64,000 nt of DNA from Pomphorhynchus laevis (lineage: Eukaryota > Acanthocephala > Palaeacanthocephala > Echinorhynchida > Pomphorhynchidae): contig WNNJ02002308.1 of NCBI GenBank assembly GCA_012934845.2, forward strand, positions 30,673-94,672, in the 5' to 3' direction. A program made the position numbers and the translations under genes. The notes beneath the pieces are model-generated. The model was not told the origin of the DNA and made no database searches. It worked only from the letters and a program-made list of their open reading frames with translations. How positions within the stretch are numbered: position 1 is the first letter of the stretch; each line of letters opens with the position of its first letter. Positions 20,883 through 32,059 of the stretch are shown here, one piece after another.

Positions 20883-22079
20883 TTATACGATTGAACTGGT
20901 GCCATCAATAATTTTCTTATTGCTAGCGATGTAAACTTCTAGGGTGTAATTGATAAATATCCTAAATTCACAAATATTATCGCTACATGAATAATGCCTT
21001 TCCGAGTTCCGATCAACAATTTGACAATATACTTTTTCTGAAGTGGATCCGATATATCCTAGTGCAATGCAGATAACATCATCACTAGAAAGGAAGGACA
21101 TTCCTATTTTAACTGTCAGTTTTTGTGTAATTCATACATAAAATTGGATATGGCTAAATGATAGAACACATAATTATCTGTAAAGGATTTCTCTATCGAC
21201 GTACCATATAGGCAGCCGCAAGTAAAATCAAGCCTTGCTAATCGATCTATTGTGATATTTTTGGTTTTAAAAATGACTAGGTTAGGAACTGGTAACAGAT
21301 GATGTTCAACTACAACAGTGTTGCGCATGCTGCGAAATCTCTATCGACGTACCATATAGGCAGCCGCAAGTAAAATCAAGCCTTGTTGATCGATCTATTG
21401 GGATATTTTTGGTTTTAAAAATGACTAGGTTAGGAACTGGTAACAGATGATGTTCAACTACAACAGTGTTGCGCATGCTGCGAAATTCCGAAGCGATCAA
21501 GTTTTTGATTGCATTGTGATGAACGGTTAATATTAATGGTTCGCATATGCATTTCGTCGGTTATCGATAAGTTTTGAGTCGTACTGAAATTGCGTCATGA
21601 AATTGAGTTGACAAAGTACGATCCGAGCTATCGGAAGAACAAGTACTAAGTTAACGATAACTATATAGTTAATAGCGATATGATCAAGACAACGCTTAAG
21701 CTGCACATTTGTTTGTTCGTTTACCAAGTCATATCTCATTTATTTAATAACATTTCATTTTATTTCTTGATTAGTATTTGTTTTATACTCCACTGAGAAA
21801 TGACCAAAAGAGCCTGTTCGAAATTCACGCTGTTAAAGCATTTTTGGCGTAAAGTACCAGGATACAATGCATGTCCGATTGAGTAAAGTCTTGCTTGATT
21901 GTGTAAATGACAAACTTGATTCCACAACTAAATACAAGTGTATTACGGATTCGTCTTAGCAGGATCTGATCAACAATGTAATTTAAAACTTGACCAATAC
22001 TTATTAGGTGTATACGATGACATTTACCCAAAGATTCCAATTGAGACACTTTAAGTACATCTAGGTGATCGTATTTCAT
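20883..22079 (-). pseudogene. Unrecognised minus-strand coding remnants
   Basis: Four adjoining open pieces on the minus strand (22,079-21,825; 21,739-21,533; 21,500-21,116; 21,101-20,883) show protein-like composition (for example LGKCHRIHLISIGQVLNYIV, NLVIFKTKNITIDRLARLDF and EVYIASNKKIIDG) and higher GC than their flanks. I do not recognise a family. They could be exons or a decayed host gene, or fossil transposon coding. No RT, transposase or endonuclease motif is seen. Confidence 0.3.
21189..21485 (-). repeat. 148-bp tandem duplication, two copies
   Basis: The segment starting TCTCTATCGACGTACCATAT at about 21,190 repeats 148 bp later at 21,338 with only a few differences. It duplicates about 50 codons of the minus-strand coding remnant. 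Confidence 0.85.
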
Positions 22080-22640
22080 CCGAACAGTCTCCGATCATCG
22101 CAAATTCTGTAACATTTTCAGTAGTTGATTATTTGCTTCGCAACCGAAGTCAATAAATAATGAACGCCACAATTGTGTATCTAGTCTAGAAGACTTGGCT
22201 AGCCATACTTATCTTTTGAGACAAATATTACATACTTGGTAAACTCGTAACTAAAATGAGTTAATCTAAATTTGAGATTTCGTTTTTTTTAATGATTTAA
22301 TAAAACAGTGCTCATTCACCTCTACCTGTTATTTCCTTCTATAAATCGGTTTTTAGTATTCGGTCTGATTACTATTCCGGCTTTGGCAATCTTGTGGCTT
22401 CTGGAATACACCACAACTAACTAATTTTGTGAGGTTTCGCAAAATTCAAGGATTATTTAACTTTCATTGTAAAATTTGTACTTGCCAACTAAGTTTCACT
22501 ATCCTGCCCCATTCCATAATTTTACTTTATTTTTCAAGAATTATTGTTTTTGATTTTATTCTTTATAGAATCATTCAGATCAGCATTTAGATTTAAAATC
22601 TAAAATAAAAATTAGATTTAAGTAGATCTAAAATAAAAAT
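22080..22640. other. Spacer, nothing recognised
   Basis: Moderately AT-rich DNA with no motif or repeat I can assign. Confidence 0.4.
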
Positions 22641-24290
22641 GCAACAAACTTGTATACATCCAATATTAAAATTTGGAAAATTTTATAATTGATGAAATTA
22701 AAAAGAAAATGAAAATAACAAACAATTATAAAATGAAAGATCAAATTAAGAAATTAATTTGATCTAATTAATTTAATATAAAAATATTAAATTATAAAAA
22801 TATTTATTCGGAAACTTCCGATTCATTATAAAATGACTCAAATGCTTACTTTGGTAAGCTTATTAATAGTAAAAGCTTTAATACATCAAAGATAGACATT
22901 TGGAAAAGTTATATATTAGAATATAAAATTAGAGAGAAAATGAAAATAACAAACAATTATAAAAGAAAAGATAAAATTAATAAAGATATGTATAAAGAAC
23001 TTACCTAAATTAAAGGATAACTATATAATAACAACTATTGATAAAGCTAGTAATAACTTTGTCTTCATATGCAAAAAGCTTTATTATGATATACTAGTGA
23101 AAGAGGTTAATTCTAATGATTTAAATGTAAATCCAACATATGAACGTAGTGAGTTGAGTTTAGAAACAATTATTACAAGTCACTGTTCTATAATGGATAA
23201 AAAGGGTATAAAGGTTGAATTAGATAATAAAACTATACCTATATTATATTGGAATCCAAAATTACATAAAAATCCAATAAAACCTAGGTTCATATGTAGT
23301 GCGTTTAAATGTACATTAAAACCACTTTCTGTCTATATGAATAAAATACTTAAAGTAATTAAAGCACATTTTAAAAAATATTGCAAGGTAATCGAAATTA
23401 ATACTGGTATAAAACACTATTTCAGTATTAATTCTACAAAAGAATTTTTAGAACAGACAAAAGGAATAAATTTTCAAAATATAAATACATACGATTTTAG
23501 TACGCTTTATACAAATCTAGATTTAGTAGATATTAAAGAAGCGTTAGTAAAATTAATTAACCTTATATTTGGAAAAAGATACATATATATGTTATAATAA
23601 TTTTAACGCGTATCTAACAAAAATTAAACCATCAAGTAAATATAAATATATGGATAAAATCGAATTATTAGAATCTTTAAATATTTTAATAAATCAAAAT
23701 AATTTAAAGGTAGGGACATCTATATTTAGACAAATAAAAGGTATTCCAATGGGAGGTTATAGTAGCCTAATAATAGCTGACTTATTTTTAAGCTTTATAG
23801 AACATGAATTTGATCATAACTGTTTAAAAAATAAATCTAAATTATATAAAGATATGAAATATATTTTGATATATTGATGTTATTTGTGTATTTAATTCTA
23901 ATAATTTTTATTCTCTAAGCGAAAAAAATTATCCAGGTAGTCTCATTCTTAATAAAACCAATATTAATGATAAAGAAGGTATATTCTGAAAGGTTATTTT
24001 CTGAAAAAATTTTAAGCTATTTAGAATATGAATTTGTGTAAGTGTTTAAAAGATAAGGATATAAAATATATTCCGATACATTGAGGATATATGTGTGTTT
24101 ATGTGTAATATATTAATTATCTAATACTTTTTATTTAATAAGTGAACAAATTTATCCAAGTAGTTGGATAAAGATGTTGATGATAAAGAAGGTATTTATA
24201 GAAATGAACATCAAATTAACATAAATTAAATCTACCTAATCGAGATTATTATATAAACTCTTAAAATAAGGTTATGTAATATAATAATTA
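22640..24290 (+). mobile_element. Naiad-type PLE fragment (copy C)
   Basis: Starts in the region between the CxC linker and RT (TSKIDIWKSYILEYKI, ITNNYKRKDKINKDMYKEL) and runs through motifs A, B (IKGIPMGGYSS) and a decayed motif C. The segment with ATGAAAATAACAAACAATTA occurs twice (22,707 and 22,942), so the 5' side was rearranged. The 3' side is badly decayed after 23,880. Confidence 0.8.
23097..23877 (+). pseudogene. Naiad RT pieces (copy C)
   Basis: Two overlapping frames (23,097-23,597 and 23,569-23,877) hold the fingers (YWNPKLHKNPIKPRF), motif A (YDFSTLYTNLDL) and motif B. The frame changes near the GKRYTYICYN codons, where the DNA is a short TA run. Not functional. Confidence 0.8.
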
Positions 24291-24689
24291 AATAATTATT
24301 AATCGATCACATGAGGCTACCTATTTTGTCTAATAAATAAATGTAAATATTGAAATATCCTGATTTTAAAGAATAAATATTAAAATTAATAATTTAAATT
24401 TAAATAAACAAATTTTTATTTAAAGGTAGCATTTCACTTATAAGTTGATATGTTGCATTTGTGCATTGGATCAAAGTAAAATTTCTACAACACTAAATTA
24501 TGATACACTCTGTGAGATTATCTCTTCAGGGGATTGTACTCGATCGAATTGTGAACTGATCACGGTTACAATATGCTAAAATTGTCATTCTTAAAATAAT
24601 GAAATTTTAAGAATTGCAGTAATAATATTAATTATCAGTAAATATTATAATATTATCTTTACTATATTATATTATATTTGTATTATTTT

Positions 24690-26160
24690 CTGCCCCTATT
24701 CCTCTATCCAACATAGATCTGGGGTCAAACACGTGCTAATGACGTATTTCCTCTAATTAAATTTGATTATCTGTATCATTTTTAATACAAAGTATATTAT
24801 TTATTATCCATCCATGAAAATAATCCGCCAATTATTTTAAATTTATTTTTTATATTATTGTGTTGATTTTACAATTTTCTGTTTGATGATATTTTTATAG
24901 TAACCTAGTTTAACCTTTCTCTTTGATAATGAATATTTTCATTTAAGAAACTTGATAATAAATATTCGGATAAGGTCACTAATAACACAGTGATTGCACA
25001 GTGTAATAACACAGTGTGTTGATTTATATATTCTACTATTTTCTGCTTGATGTTATTTTTATAGTAACCTAGTTTAAAATATGTATCTATTAAATTATTT
25101 AAATGATTTTGAAGAAAGCCAATATCATTACATATTGTTGCAATTCTTAAAATTTCATTATTTAATGTATTATATTTTATATATGGTATGCATGAATGCT
25201 CATGCAAAAATATGTTTCTTGTAAATTTAAATACATTCAAATACATGCTAATGATGTATTTCCTCTGAAATAACTATCTAGTATCTTATTATAATACAAA
25301 GTATATTATTTATTATCCATCCATAAAAATTTGCCACTTAAGAGTTTAAATTTATTCTTTATATTATTGTGTTGATTTATATATTTTACTATTTTCTGCT
25401 TGATGTTATTTTTATAGTAACCTAGTTTAAAATATGTATCTATTAAATTATTTAAATGATTTTGAAGAAAGCCAATATCATTACATATTGTTGCAATTCT
25501 TAAAATTTCATTATTTAATGTATTATATTTTATATTATATGGTATGCATGAATGCTCATGCAAAAATATGTTTCTTGTAAATTTAAATACATTCAAATAC
25601 ATGCTAATGATGTATTTTCTCTGAAATAACTATCTAGTATCTTATTCTAATACAAAGTATATTATTTATTTCCATCCATAAAAATTTGCCACTTAAGAGT
25701 TTAAATTTATTCTTTATATTATTGTGTTGATTTATTATTTTACTATTTTCTGCTTGATGTTATTTTATAGTAACCTAGTTTAAAATATGTATCTTTTAAA
25801 TTATTTAAATGATTTTGAAGAAAACCAATATCGTTACAAATTGTTGCATTTCTTAAAATTTCATTATTTAATGTATTATATTTTATTAAATTTCAAAAGT
25901 AAAGTATATTTTTGTAAATTTAAATGTCATGTTTACGATATAAATTAATAGTAGCTTTAATACATGCTAATGATGTATTTCGTCTGATAAAACTATCTAG
26001 TATCTTATTCTAATACAAAGTATATTATTTGTTATCCATCCATAAAAATTTGCAACTTAAGAGTTTAAATTTATTTTTAATATTATTGTGTTGATTTATA
26101 TATTTTACTATTTTCTGTTTGATGGTATTTTTATAGTAACCTAATTGAACTGATCATATT
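24690..26160 (-). repeat. Head-to-tail array of truncated Naiad 3' ends
   Basis: The landmark CCATCCATAAAAATTTGCCA recurs at about 24,808, 25,317, 25,672 and 26,036 on the plus strand, giving units of ~509, 355 and 364 bp. Each unit is the RT C-terminus plus part of the 3'UTR, all on the minus strand (open pieces at 24,905-25,246 and 25,306-25,602). The first unit is longer because of an inserted segment at about 24,913-25,020. Tandem copies of 3' parts are typical of PLE insertions. Confidence 0.88.
24913..24990 (+). repeat. Short repeat found beside truncated Naiad ends
   Basis: AACCTTTCTCTTTGATAATG and the following ~60 bp recur at 37,825-37,930 and 38,673-38,755, each time immediately after the Naiad stretch TATAGTAACCTAGTTTAA or a similar truncated end. 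Confidence 0.7.
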
Positions 26161-26950
26161 GGTTACAATATGCTAAAATTTTCGGTATCACATTTAAATT
26201 TACAAGAAACATATTTTTGCATAAAATGCTTTAAATAATGAAATTTTAAGAATTCCCATAATAATATTGGCTATTAAATCATGAGAATTTTCGGTGCATC
26301 AAATTTCAGTTTTTATTTCCGCCAAAATTAATCTGTTTTTAAGACAACAATATAATTTAAATATAAACAATATAATTTGTTTTTAAGACAACAAATTATA
26401 TAATTAGCGGAAAGTCTCGTTTTATAATGATTCTATTAATTTAACGGTATTCCAACGATCCATTTTACAAATAAGTCGTCATACATTGTTTTATAAATTA
26501 AAACAAAAATTAGAAATCAAATGTCATCGACAATAATTGATTTTAATCCTTAATCGTTTCAATATTTTAAATAAAACTACATGAACTTGAATTTTTTAAA
26601 ATACAATACACTATAGAAAATAATGTATTTTAATTCAGTTTAAAAGAGTATATTGAAATACTTCTTTGCTATTGAAATGTTGCTGTACACCAAGCGCGTG
26701 TATTACAGAGATAACCATTTATTTGAACATTTATTAAACGTTTATTATTTTTATATTTTCGTTTTTTATTTTTATTGTTTTTGATTTCGTGATAGGGTAA
26801 GAAAACCATCATACAAAATACATTTCCGGTTTTCAGGACACGGTTAAATATTTTGTTTCTAAAAATTCTTCTACTACGAAAAAGAGGACTGCGATTTGGT
26901 TACTTGAATGTGTAATTGTATTATAAGAATCATGGAATAATTTAATCTAT
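26160..26950. other. AT-rich spacer with Naiad scraps
   Basis: Short plus-strand Naiad scraps near 26,195-26,270 (TTTAAATTTACAAGAAACAT), otherwise no recognisable feature. Confidence 0.4.
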
Positions 26951-27385
26951 GCATATTTAAAACTACGTTACTATAAAAATAAAATCAAACAGAAAATAGT
27001 AAAATATATAAATCAACAAAATAATGTATTAGAATAATAAATAATGTACTTTGTATAGAATAAGATACAAGAGAATCAAATTTTATCAGAGGAAATACGT
27101 CCTTAACACGTATTTGCCCCACTGTTATGCTGTGTCGAAGAATAGTTGTCGAAACCTGATAAAATAGTTGTTCCTCGTGACGTCTACAATATAATATAAA
27201 ATATAATACATTAAATAATGAAATTTTAACAATCGCAACAATTTGTAACGATATTGGTTTTCTTCAAAATCATTTAAATAATTTAATAGATACATATTTT
27301 AAACTAGGTTACTATAAAAATAAAATCAAACAGAAAATAGTAAAATATATAAATCAACAGAATAATGTATTAGAATAAGAAATAA
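26950..27385 (+). mobile_element. Two consecutive Naiad 3' ends (plus strand)
   Basis: The first ends in a 3'UTR with hairpin AAATACGT / ACGTATTT (27,093-27,115) and a decayed CCGAAACCTGATAA-like segment. A second RT C-terminal tail starts at about 27,187 and stops near 27,385. Confidence 0.75.
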
Positions 27386-27589
27386 TGTACTTATTGACCT
27401 GTGGACTTTGTTTTCCCGGTAATCTGACCTCTGTCAGAAATACTGAAACTATGTATTATTGGTTAGGACTTTATTATTTTTTCTTATTTTCAAACAAGTT
27501 TGATGAATTATTAATTCTTAAAAAGGGAGAAGTTTGCATCCCAAGGTGTTTACACTTTAAAATGTAAACTGCTTCACGTGATCACGTTT

Positions 27590-27750
27590 AAGAGACCAGG
27601 TAATGTTCAATAGCTGGGTCGCGTAGCGCGTGGATTGAAGGTGGTAGATCTTTATAGATCTTGTTCCAGCCTGCAACCGCCTGAAGCAGGGCAGCCCCTT
27701 GTCAGATGCTGGTGGATGGCCCGTTGTAAGTTTAGTCTGAGTCATCTAAA
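27590..27750 (-). mobile_element. LINE ORF2 C-terminal tail, remnant
   Basis: The minus strand reads GWNKIYKDLPPSIHALRD then PAIEHYLVS and a stop, the kind of 'W N . . Y . D L P' end seen in Jockey/CR1/Rex-group ORF2 proteins. Only ~50 codons remain. Confidence 0.45.
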
Positions 27751-27802
27751 CTAGGTGGCGACACCGAAAAAGCAACGTTAAAAATTATGACTTAAAAGTT
27801 AC

Positions 27803-28220
27803 ATGTACTCAACCATATTGGAAAAATACGTAAGTACTAATGATTTCAATTTTAGATCTTTTAAATGTAACAGAAAAAATTGTATAGTTTGTGATGTTAT
27901 AAATAATAACAATTGTATCGTAAGTAATACGACAAACAAATGTTTTTCATTAAATATTAATAATAATTGTAACTGCAATACCGCAGGTGTAGTGTATCTA
28001 ATACAATGTACATGTGGATTGCAATATATAGGAAAAACATATCAAATGTTAAAAACTAGTTTAGGCAAAACATATATAATATACAGCATAATAGTCAAAC
28101 TATATTTCATAAACATATGAGATTAATAGGACATGATATTAAAAACTGTAAATTATTTATATTAGAACATATTATCGAAGAAAACATATCAATATTAAAT
28201 CAAAAAATATTAGAAAAATA
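27803..28220 (+). pseudogene. Naiad N-terminal GIY-YIG endonuclease (copy D)
   Basis: Opening about 105 codons contain CNRKNCIVC and CNCNTAG cysteine clusters and GVVYL...QYIGKTYQMLKT, the GIY and YIG halves of the nuclease. A frame change after YQMLKT breaks it; the rest of the domain (IYNIQHNSQTIFHKHMRLIG, ILEHIIEENISILNQ) continues in another frame to an in-frame TAA at about 28,219 ahead of DFWIKTLNSMYPLGLN. Confidence 0.8.
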
Positions 28221-28248
28221 AGATTTTTGGATTAAAACGCTTAATTCC

Positions 28249-28935
28249 ATGTACCCATTAGGATTGAATGACGTGGTACAAGGAATTGGCAGAAGTAGTA
28301 TAATACATAATAAACAACTATATTATAATAATCCGGTTAAACGCAAACCAAGAAGTCATGGTGATAAAAGGAATAGGAAAAATAAAGTTAAAAATATTAA
28401 AAAAGATATGTATATAAATCAAGAATTAGAAATATTAAAACAACTTTTAAGAGATAATAAGCTAAAAGATCTTTATGTAAATATAAGAAGTTTTTCTAAA
28501 GATATCATATGTTCAATAAATCAAAAATTAATTAACGACTATGATAGGCTAAGTTGTATAATAGACAGTTATTGTAATACAAAATACTATAATCGTACAA
28601 TAAATGTTAATAATAACAATAGAAAATATACATTAACCATAAACTTCATTAATAAATGTATAGATAACATAAATATAGACGGACTTTTAAATAATTCTAA
28701 AAGTAAAGAAATAATATGGTCAGATTTAAGTAAATATATTCCTAAAATAAGGTATAAACTCCTACCACCATTAGGACGAAAAATTTGTAATTATAATAAA
28801 GAATTAAAATCAATATGTAACGATAATATTAGAAACATAATGGAAACAGAATGCAATTGTAAAAGTCTTAGTTTTGATAAAATAAATGAACATATATGTA
28901 CCCATAATCTAGAATTAATTGAAAACTGTGATTGA
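28249..28935 (+). pseudogene. Naiad linker region with CxC motif (copy D)
   Basis: A 228-codon open piece: MYPLGLNDVVQGIGRSS (the region after the endonuclease), a Lys/Arg-rich stretch (NPVKRKPRSHGDKRNRKNK), helical linker, then TECNCKSLSFDKINEHICTH. The 'CNC' is the CxC signature described for N-terminal-EN PLEs. Confidence 0.82.
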
Positions 28936-29511
28936 GAAAGCTGCTGTTAAAAGGGTATAAATATATATTAAATAATAACAACGACAAAAATAAAATTTAC
29001 AATTCGTTATATAACATATATATGTATATCTTTTTCCGAATATAAGGTTAATTAATTTTACTAACGCTTCTTTAATATCTACTAAATCTAGATTTGTATA
29101 AAGCGTACTAAAATCGTATGTATTTATATTTTGAAAATTTATTCCTTTTGTCTGTTCTAAAAATTCTGTTGTAGAATTAATACTGAAATAGTGTTTTATA
29201 CCAGTATTAATTTCGATTACCTTGCAATATTTTTTAAAGTGTGCTTTAATTACTTTAAGTATTTTATTCATACAGACAGAAAGTGGTTTAAATGTACATT
29301 TAAACGCACTACATATGAACCTAGGTTTTATTGGATTTTTATGTAATTTTGGATTCCAATATAATATAGGTATAGTTTTATTATCTAATTCAACCTTTAT
29401 ACCCTTTTTATCCATTATAGAACAGTGAATTGTAATAATTGTTTCTAAACTCAACTCACTACGTTCATATGTTGGATTTACATTTAAATCATTAGAATTA
29501 ACCTCTTTCAT
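28915..29511 (-). pseudogene. Naiad RT N-terminal part (copy E)
   Basis: Open for 198 codons: KEVNSNDLNVNPTYERSELS, ILYWNPKLHKNPIKPRF, and motif A NTYDFSTLYTNLDL. The last codons run past the junction into copy D antisense and are not Naiad. Confidence 0.8.
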
Positions 29512-30920
29512 TAGTATATCATAATAAAGCTTTTTGCATATGAAGTCAAGGTTTTACTAGCTTTATCAATAGTTGTTATTATATAGTTATCTTTAAATTT
29601 AGTAAGTACTTTATACATATCTTTATTAATTTTATCTTTCCTTTTATAATTGTTTGTTATTTTCATTTTATTTTTAATTTTATCAAATATATAATCTTTC
29701 CAAATTTTTATCTTAGATATATTCGAGCTTTCACTATTAATCAGCTTACTAAAGTAATCATTTAAGTTATTATATAACGAATTGTAAATTTTATTTTTGT
29801 CGTTGTTATTATTTAATCTATATTTATACCCTTTTGATAGCAGCTTTCTTAATTCACAATTTTCAATTAATTCTAGATTATGGGTACATATATGTTCATT
29901 TATTTTATCAAAACTAAGACTTTTACAATTGCATTCTGTTTCCATTGTTTCTAATATTATCGTTACATATTGATTTTAATTCTTTATTATAATTACAAAT
30001 TTTTCGTCCTAATGGTGGTAGGAGTTTATACCTTATTTTAGGAATATATTTACTTAAATCTGACCCTATTATTTCTTTACTTTTAGAATTATTTAAAAGT
30101 CCGGCTATATTTATGTTATCTATACATTTATTAATGAAGTTTATGGTTAATGTATATTTTCTATTGTTATTATTTACATTTATTGTACGATTATAGTATT
30201 TTGTATTACAATAACTGTCTATTTTACAGTTTAGCCTATCATAGTCGTTAATTAATTTTTGATTTATTGAACATATGATATCTATAGAAAACCTTGTTAT
30301 ATTTCCATAAAGATATTTTAGCTTATTATCTCTTTAAAGTTGTTTTAATATTTCTAATTGGTCATTTATATACATATCTTTTTTAATATTTTTAACTCTT
30401 TTTTTATTCCTTTTATCACCATGACTTCTTGGTTTGCGTTTAACCGGATTATTATAATATAGTTGTTTATTATGTACTATACTACTTCTGCTAATTCCTT
30501 GTGCCACGTAATTCAATCCTAATGGGTACATGGAATTAAGCGTTTTAATCCAAAAATCTTATTTTTCTAATATTTTTTGATTTAATATTGATATGTTTTC
30601 TTCGATAATATGTTCTAAAATAAATAATTTACAGTTTTTAATATCATGTCCTATTAATCTCATATGTTTATGAAATATAGTTTGACTATTATGCTGTATA
30701 TTATATATGTTTTGCCTAAACCTAGTTTTTAACATTTGATATGTTTTTCCTATATATTGCAATCCACATGTACATTGTATTAGATACACTACACCTGCGG
30801 TATTGCAGTTACAATTATTATTAATATTTAATGAAAAACATTTGTTTGTCGTATTACTTACGATACAATTATTATTTATAACATCACAAACTGTACAATT
30901 TTTTCTGTTACATTTAAAAG
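29010..30920 (-). mobile_element. Naiad-type PLE (copy E), inverted relative to copy D
   Basis: The minus strand reads GIY-YIG (30,789-30,559), linker (30,531-30,334 and decayed sequence to 29,945), the CxC segment (29,945-29,511) and RT fingers through motif A (29,511-28,915). It ends near 29,010 at the TA-rich GKRYTYICY codons, directly against copy D. Together D and E give the whole domain order endonuclease, CxC linker, RT. Confidence 0.88.
29511..30789 (-). pseudogene. Naiad endonuclease and linker (copy E), interrupted
   Basis: Pieces at 30,559-30,789 (YLIQCTCGLQYIGKTYQMLK...), 30,334-30,531 (MYPLGLNYVAQGISRSS) and 29,511-29,945 (METECNCKSLSFDKINEHIC). The TAA that follows ILNQKILEK is at the same codon as in copy D. 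Several other interruptions are present. Confidence 0.8.
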
Positions 30921-31290
30921 ATATTGGCTTTCTTCAAAATCATTTAAATAATTTAATAGATACATATTTTTTAATTCGGTTACTATAAAAATATCATCTA
31001 ACAGAAAATAGTAAAATATAAAGTAAAATAGGATACTATATAATCAAATTTAATCAGAGGATATACGTCATTAGCATTTATTTGAACCCTCTGCTATGTT
31101 AGGTTGATGGGATTGTGATGCTAAGTCTTTTAACATATAAGTTTATTTTGATGATCTATAATCCTTATTATGCTACAACGTCTGTTATTTATTAGTCAAT
31201 TCATAAACATTGACCTTTTTTAAATTTCAATTTTAAATTTCTACTTGATTATAGTTATATAAAATCTTATAAAAATTCTTATTTATTATT
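30920..31290 (+). mobile_element. Naiad 3' end (copy F) abutting copy E
   Basis: From ATATTGGCTTTCTTCAAAAT at about 30,921 through a diverged 3'UTR (hairpin region at 31,052-31,080) to the terminal CTACAACGTCTGTTATTTAT near 31,173. It follows copy E's 5' end with no spacer, as in PLE pseudo-LTR arrangements. Confidence 0.75.
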
Positions 31291-32045
31291 GAAAATAATA
31301 TATAAAATTAATATTTTTTTATTATTTTATTTTTACCGCATATTTTATTTTTTATTTGTCACAAATAAAAAAGATCTGAATATTCTTAATTTTCAGATTT
31401 TCATAAAAAGTTATGAATATTTAGTAGTTTCTTCACACTGATCACGTACTTTTCGATAGCCGGGTAACAATAATAAGAAATTATTGCTTTTATTACATTA
31501 TAACAATTTTTGGAAGCTATTTAGAAACAACATGCTTTTCAATTAAATTTTAAATAATTTTAGAAATGGCGTCCAACTTCTGACAAAAAATTTCTGCCTT
31601 TGATCGTTTAATGCTTGGTGCTCTTCGCTGTTGTTTATAATACCGGATATATTCACCATCGTTGCTTATTCAATTCGATTTCAAACAGTTGGCTAAATAT
31701 AGGAGAAAAATCATACAAAAAATATTATTTATATGAAAATTTTACAACTGTGTATAATCAGGACGTACTATTTTACGTGAAAGTATTAGTTTCCAATTGT
31801 GGTTTAATTACAACGCGAAATTGTAGTTTAGATGTTATATTCGAAAATTATTCGTAAATTGATAAAAAATAACATATTATAATTACACGTAAGATGATAT
31901 TTAAAAAAGAATGAATTACGCATATTTATAAATAACAATTTATGTTTATTTTTATATTTGAAAATGATTAGGAAGAACAAGGAATTTCGATTTCATTATC
32001 ATTTGCTTTATCATCTTATTTTATATGAATACACATTTAAAAGTT
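31290..32045. other. Spacer with an unassigned small ORF
   Basis: AT-rich. An 80-codon plus-strand ORF at 31,615-31,857 starts without a clear ATG and shows no known motif; I treat it as unsupported. Confidence 0.35.
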
Positions 32046-32059
32046 GCATCAGAGATGCT

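Larger units (their letters stand above)
27800..29010 (+). mobile_element. Naiad-type PLE 5' half (copy D): N-terminal GIY-YIG and CxC linker
   Basis: This copy holds the N-terminal half of the element: Cys-rich segment (FKCNRKNCIVCD), GIY-YIG core (GVVYLIQCTCGLQYIGKTY), then PLGLNDVVQGIG, a basic region, and the linker with the CxC motif (ETECNCKSLSFDKINEHICT). The endonuclease upstream of the RT defines the permuted Naiad/Chlamys PLE clade. It is cut at about 29,010, where it meets an opposite-strand copy. Confidence 0.88.

Noticed and set aside
27590-27790. tRNA-derived SINE
   Set aside because: No A or B box could be placed; the minus-strand reading as a LINE C-terminus fits better.
31615-31857. 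80-codon plus-strand ORF
   Set aside because: No clear ATG, no known motif and AT-rich surroundings.
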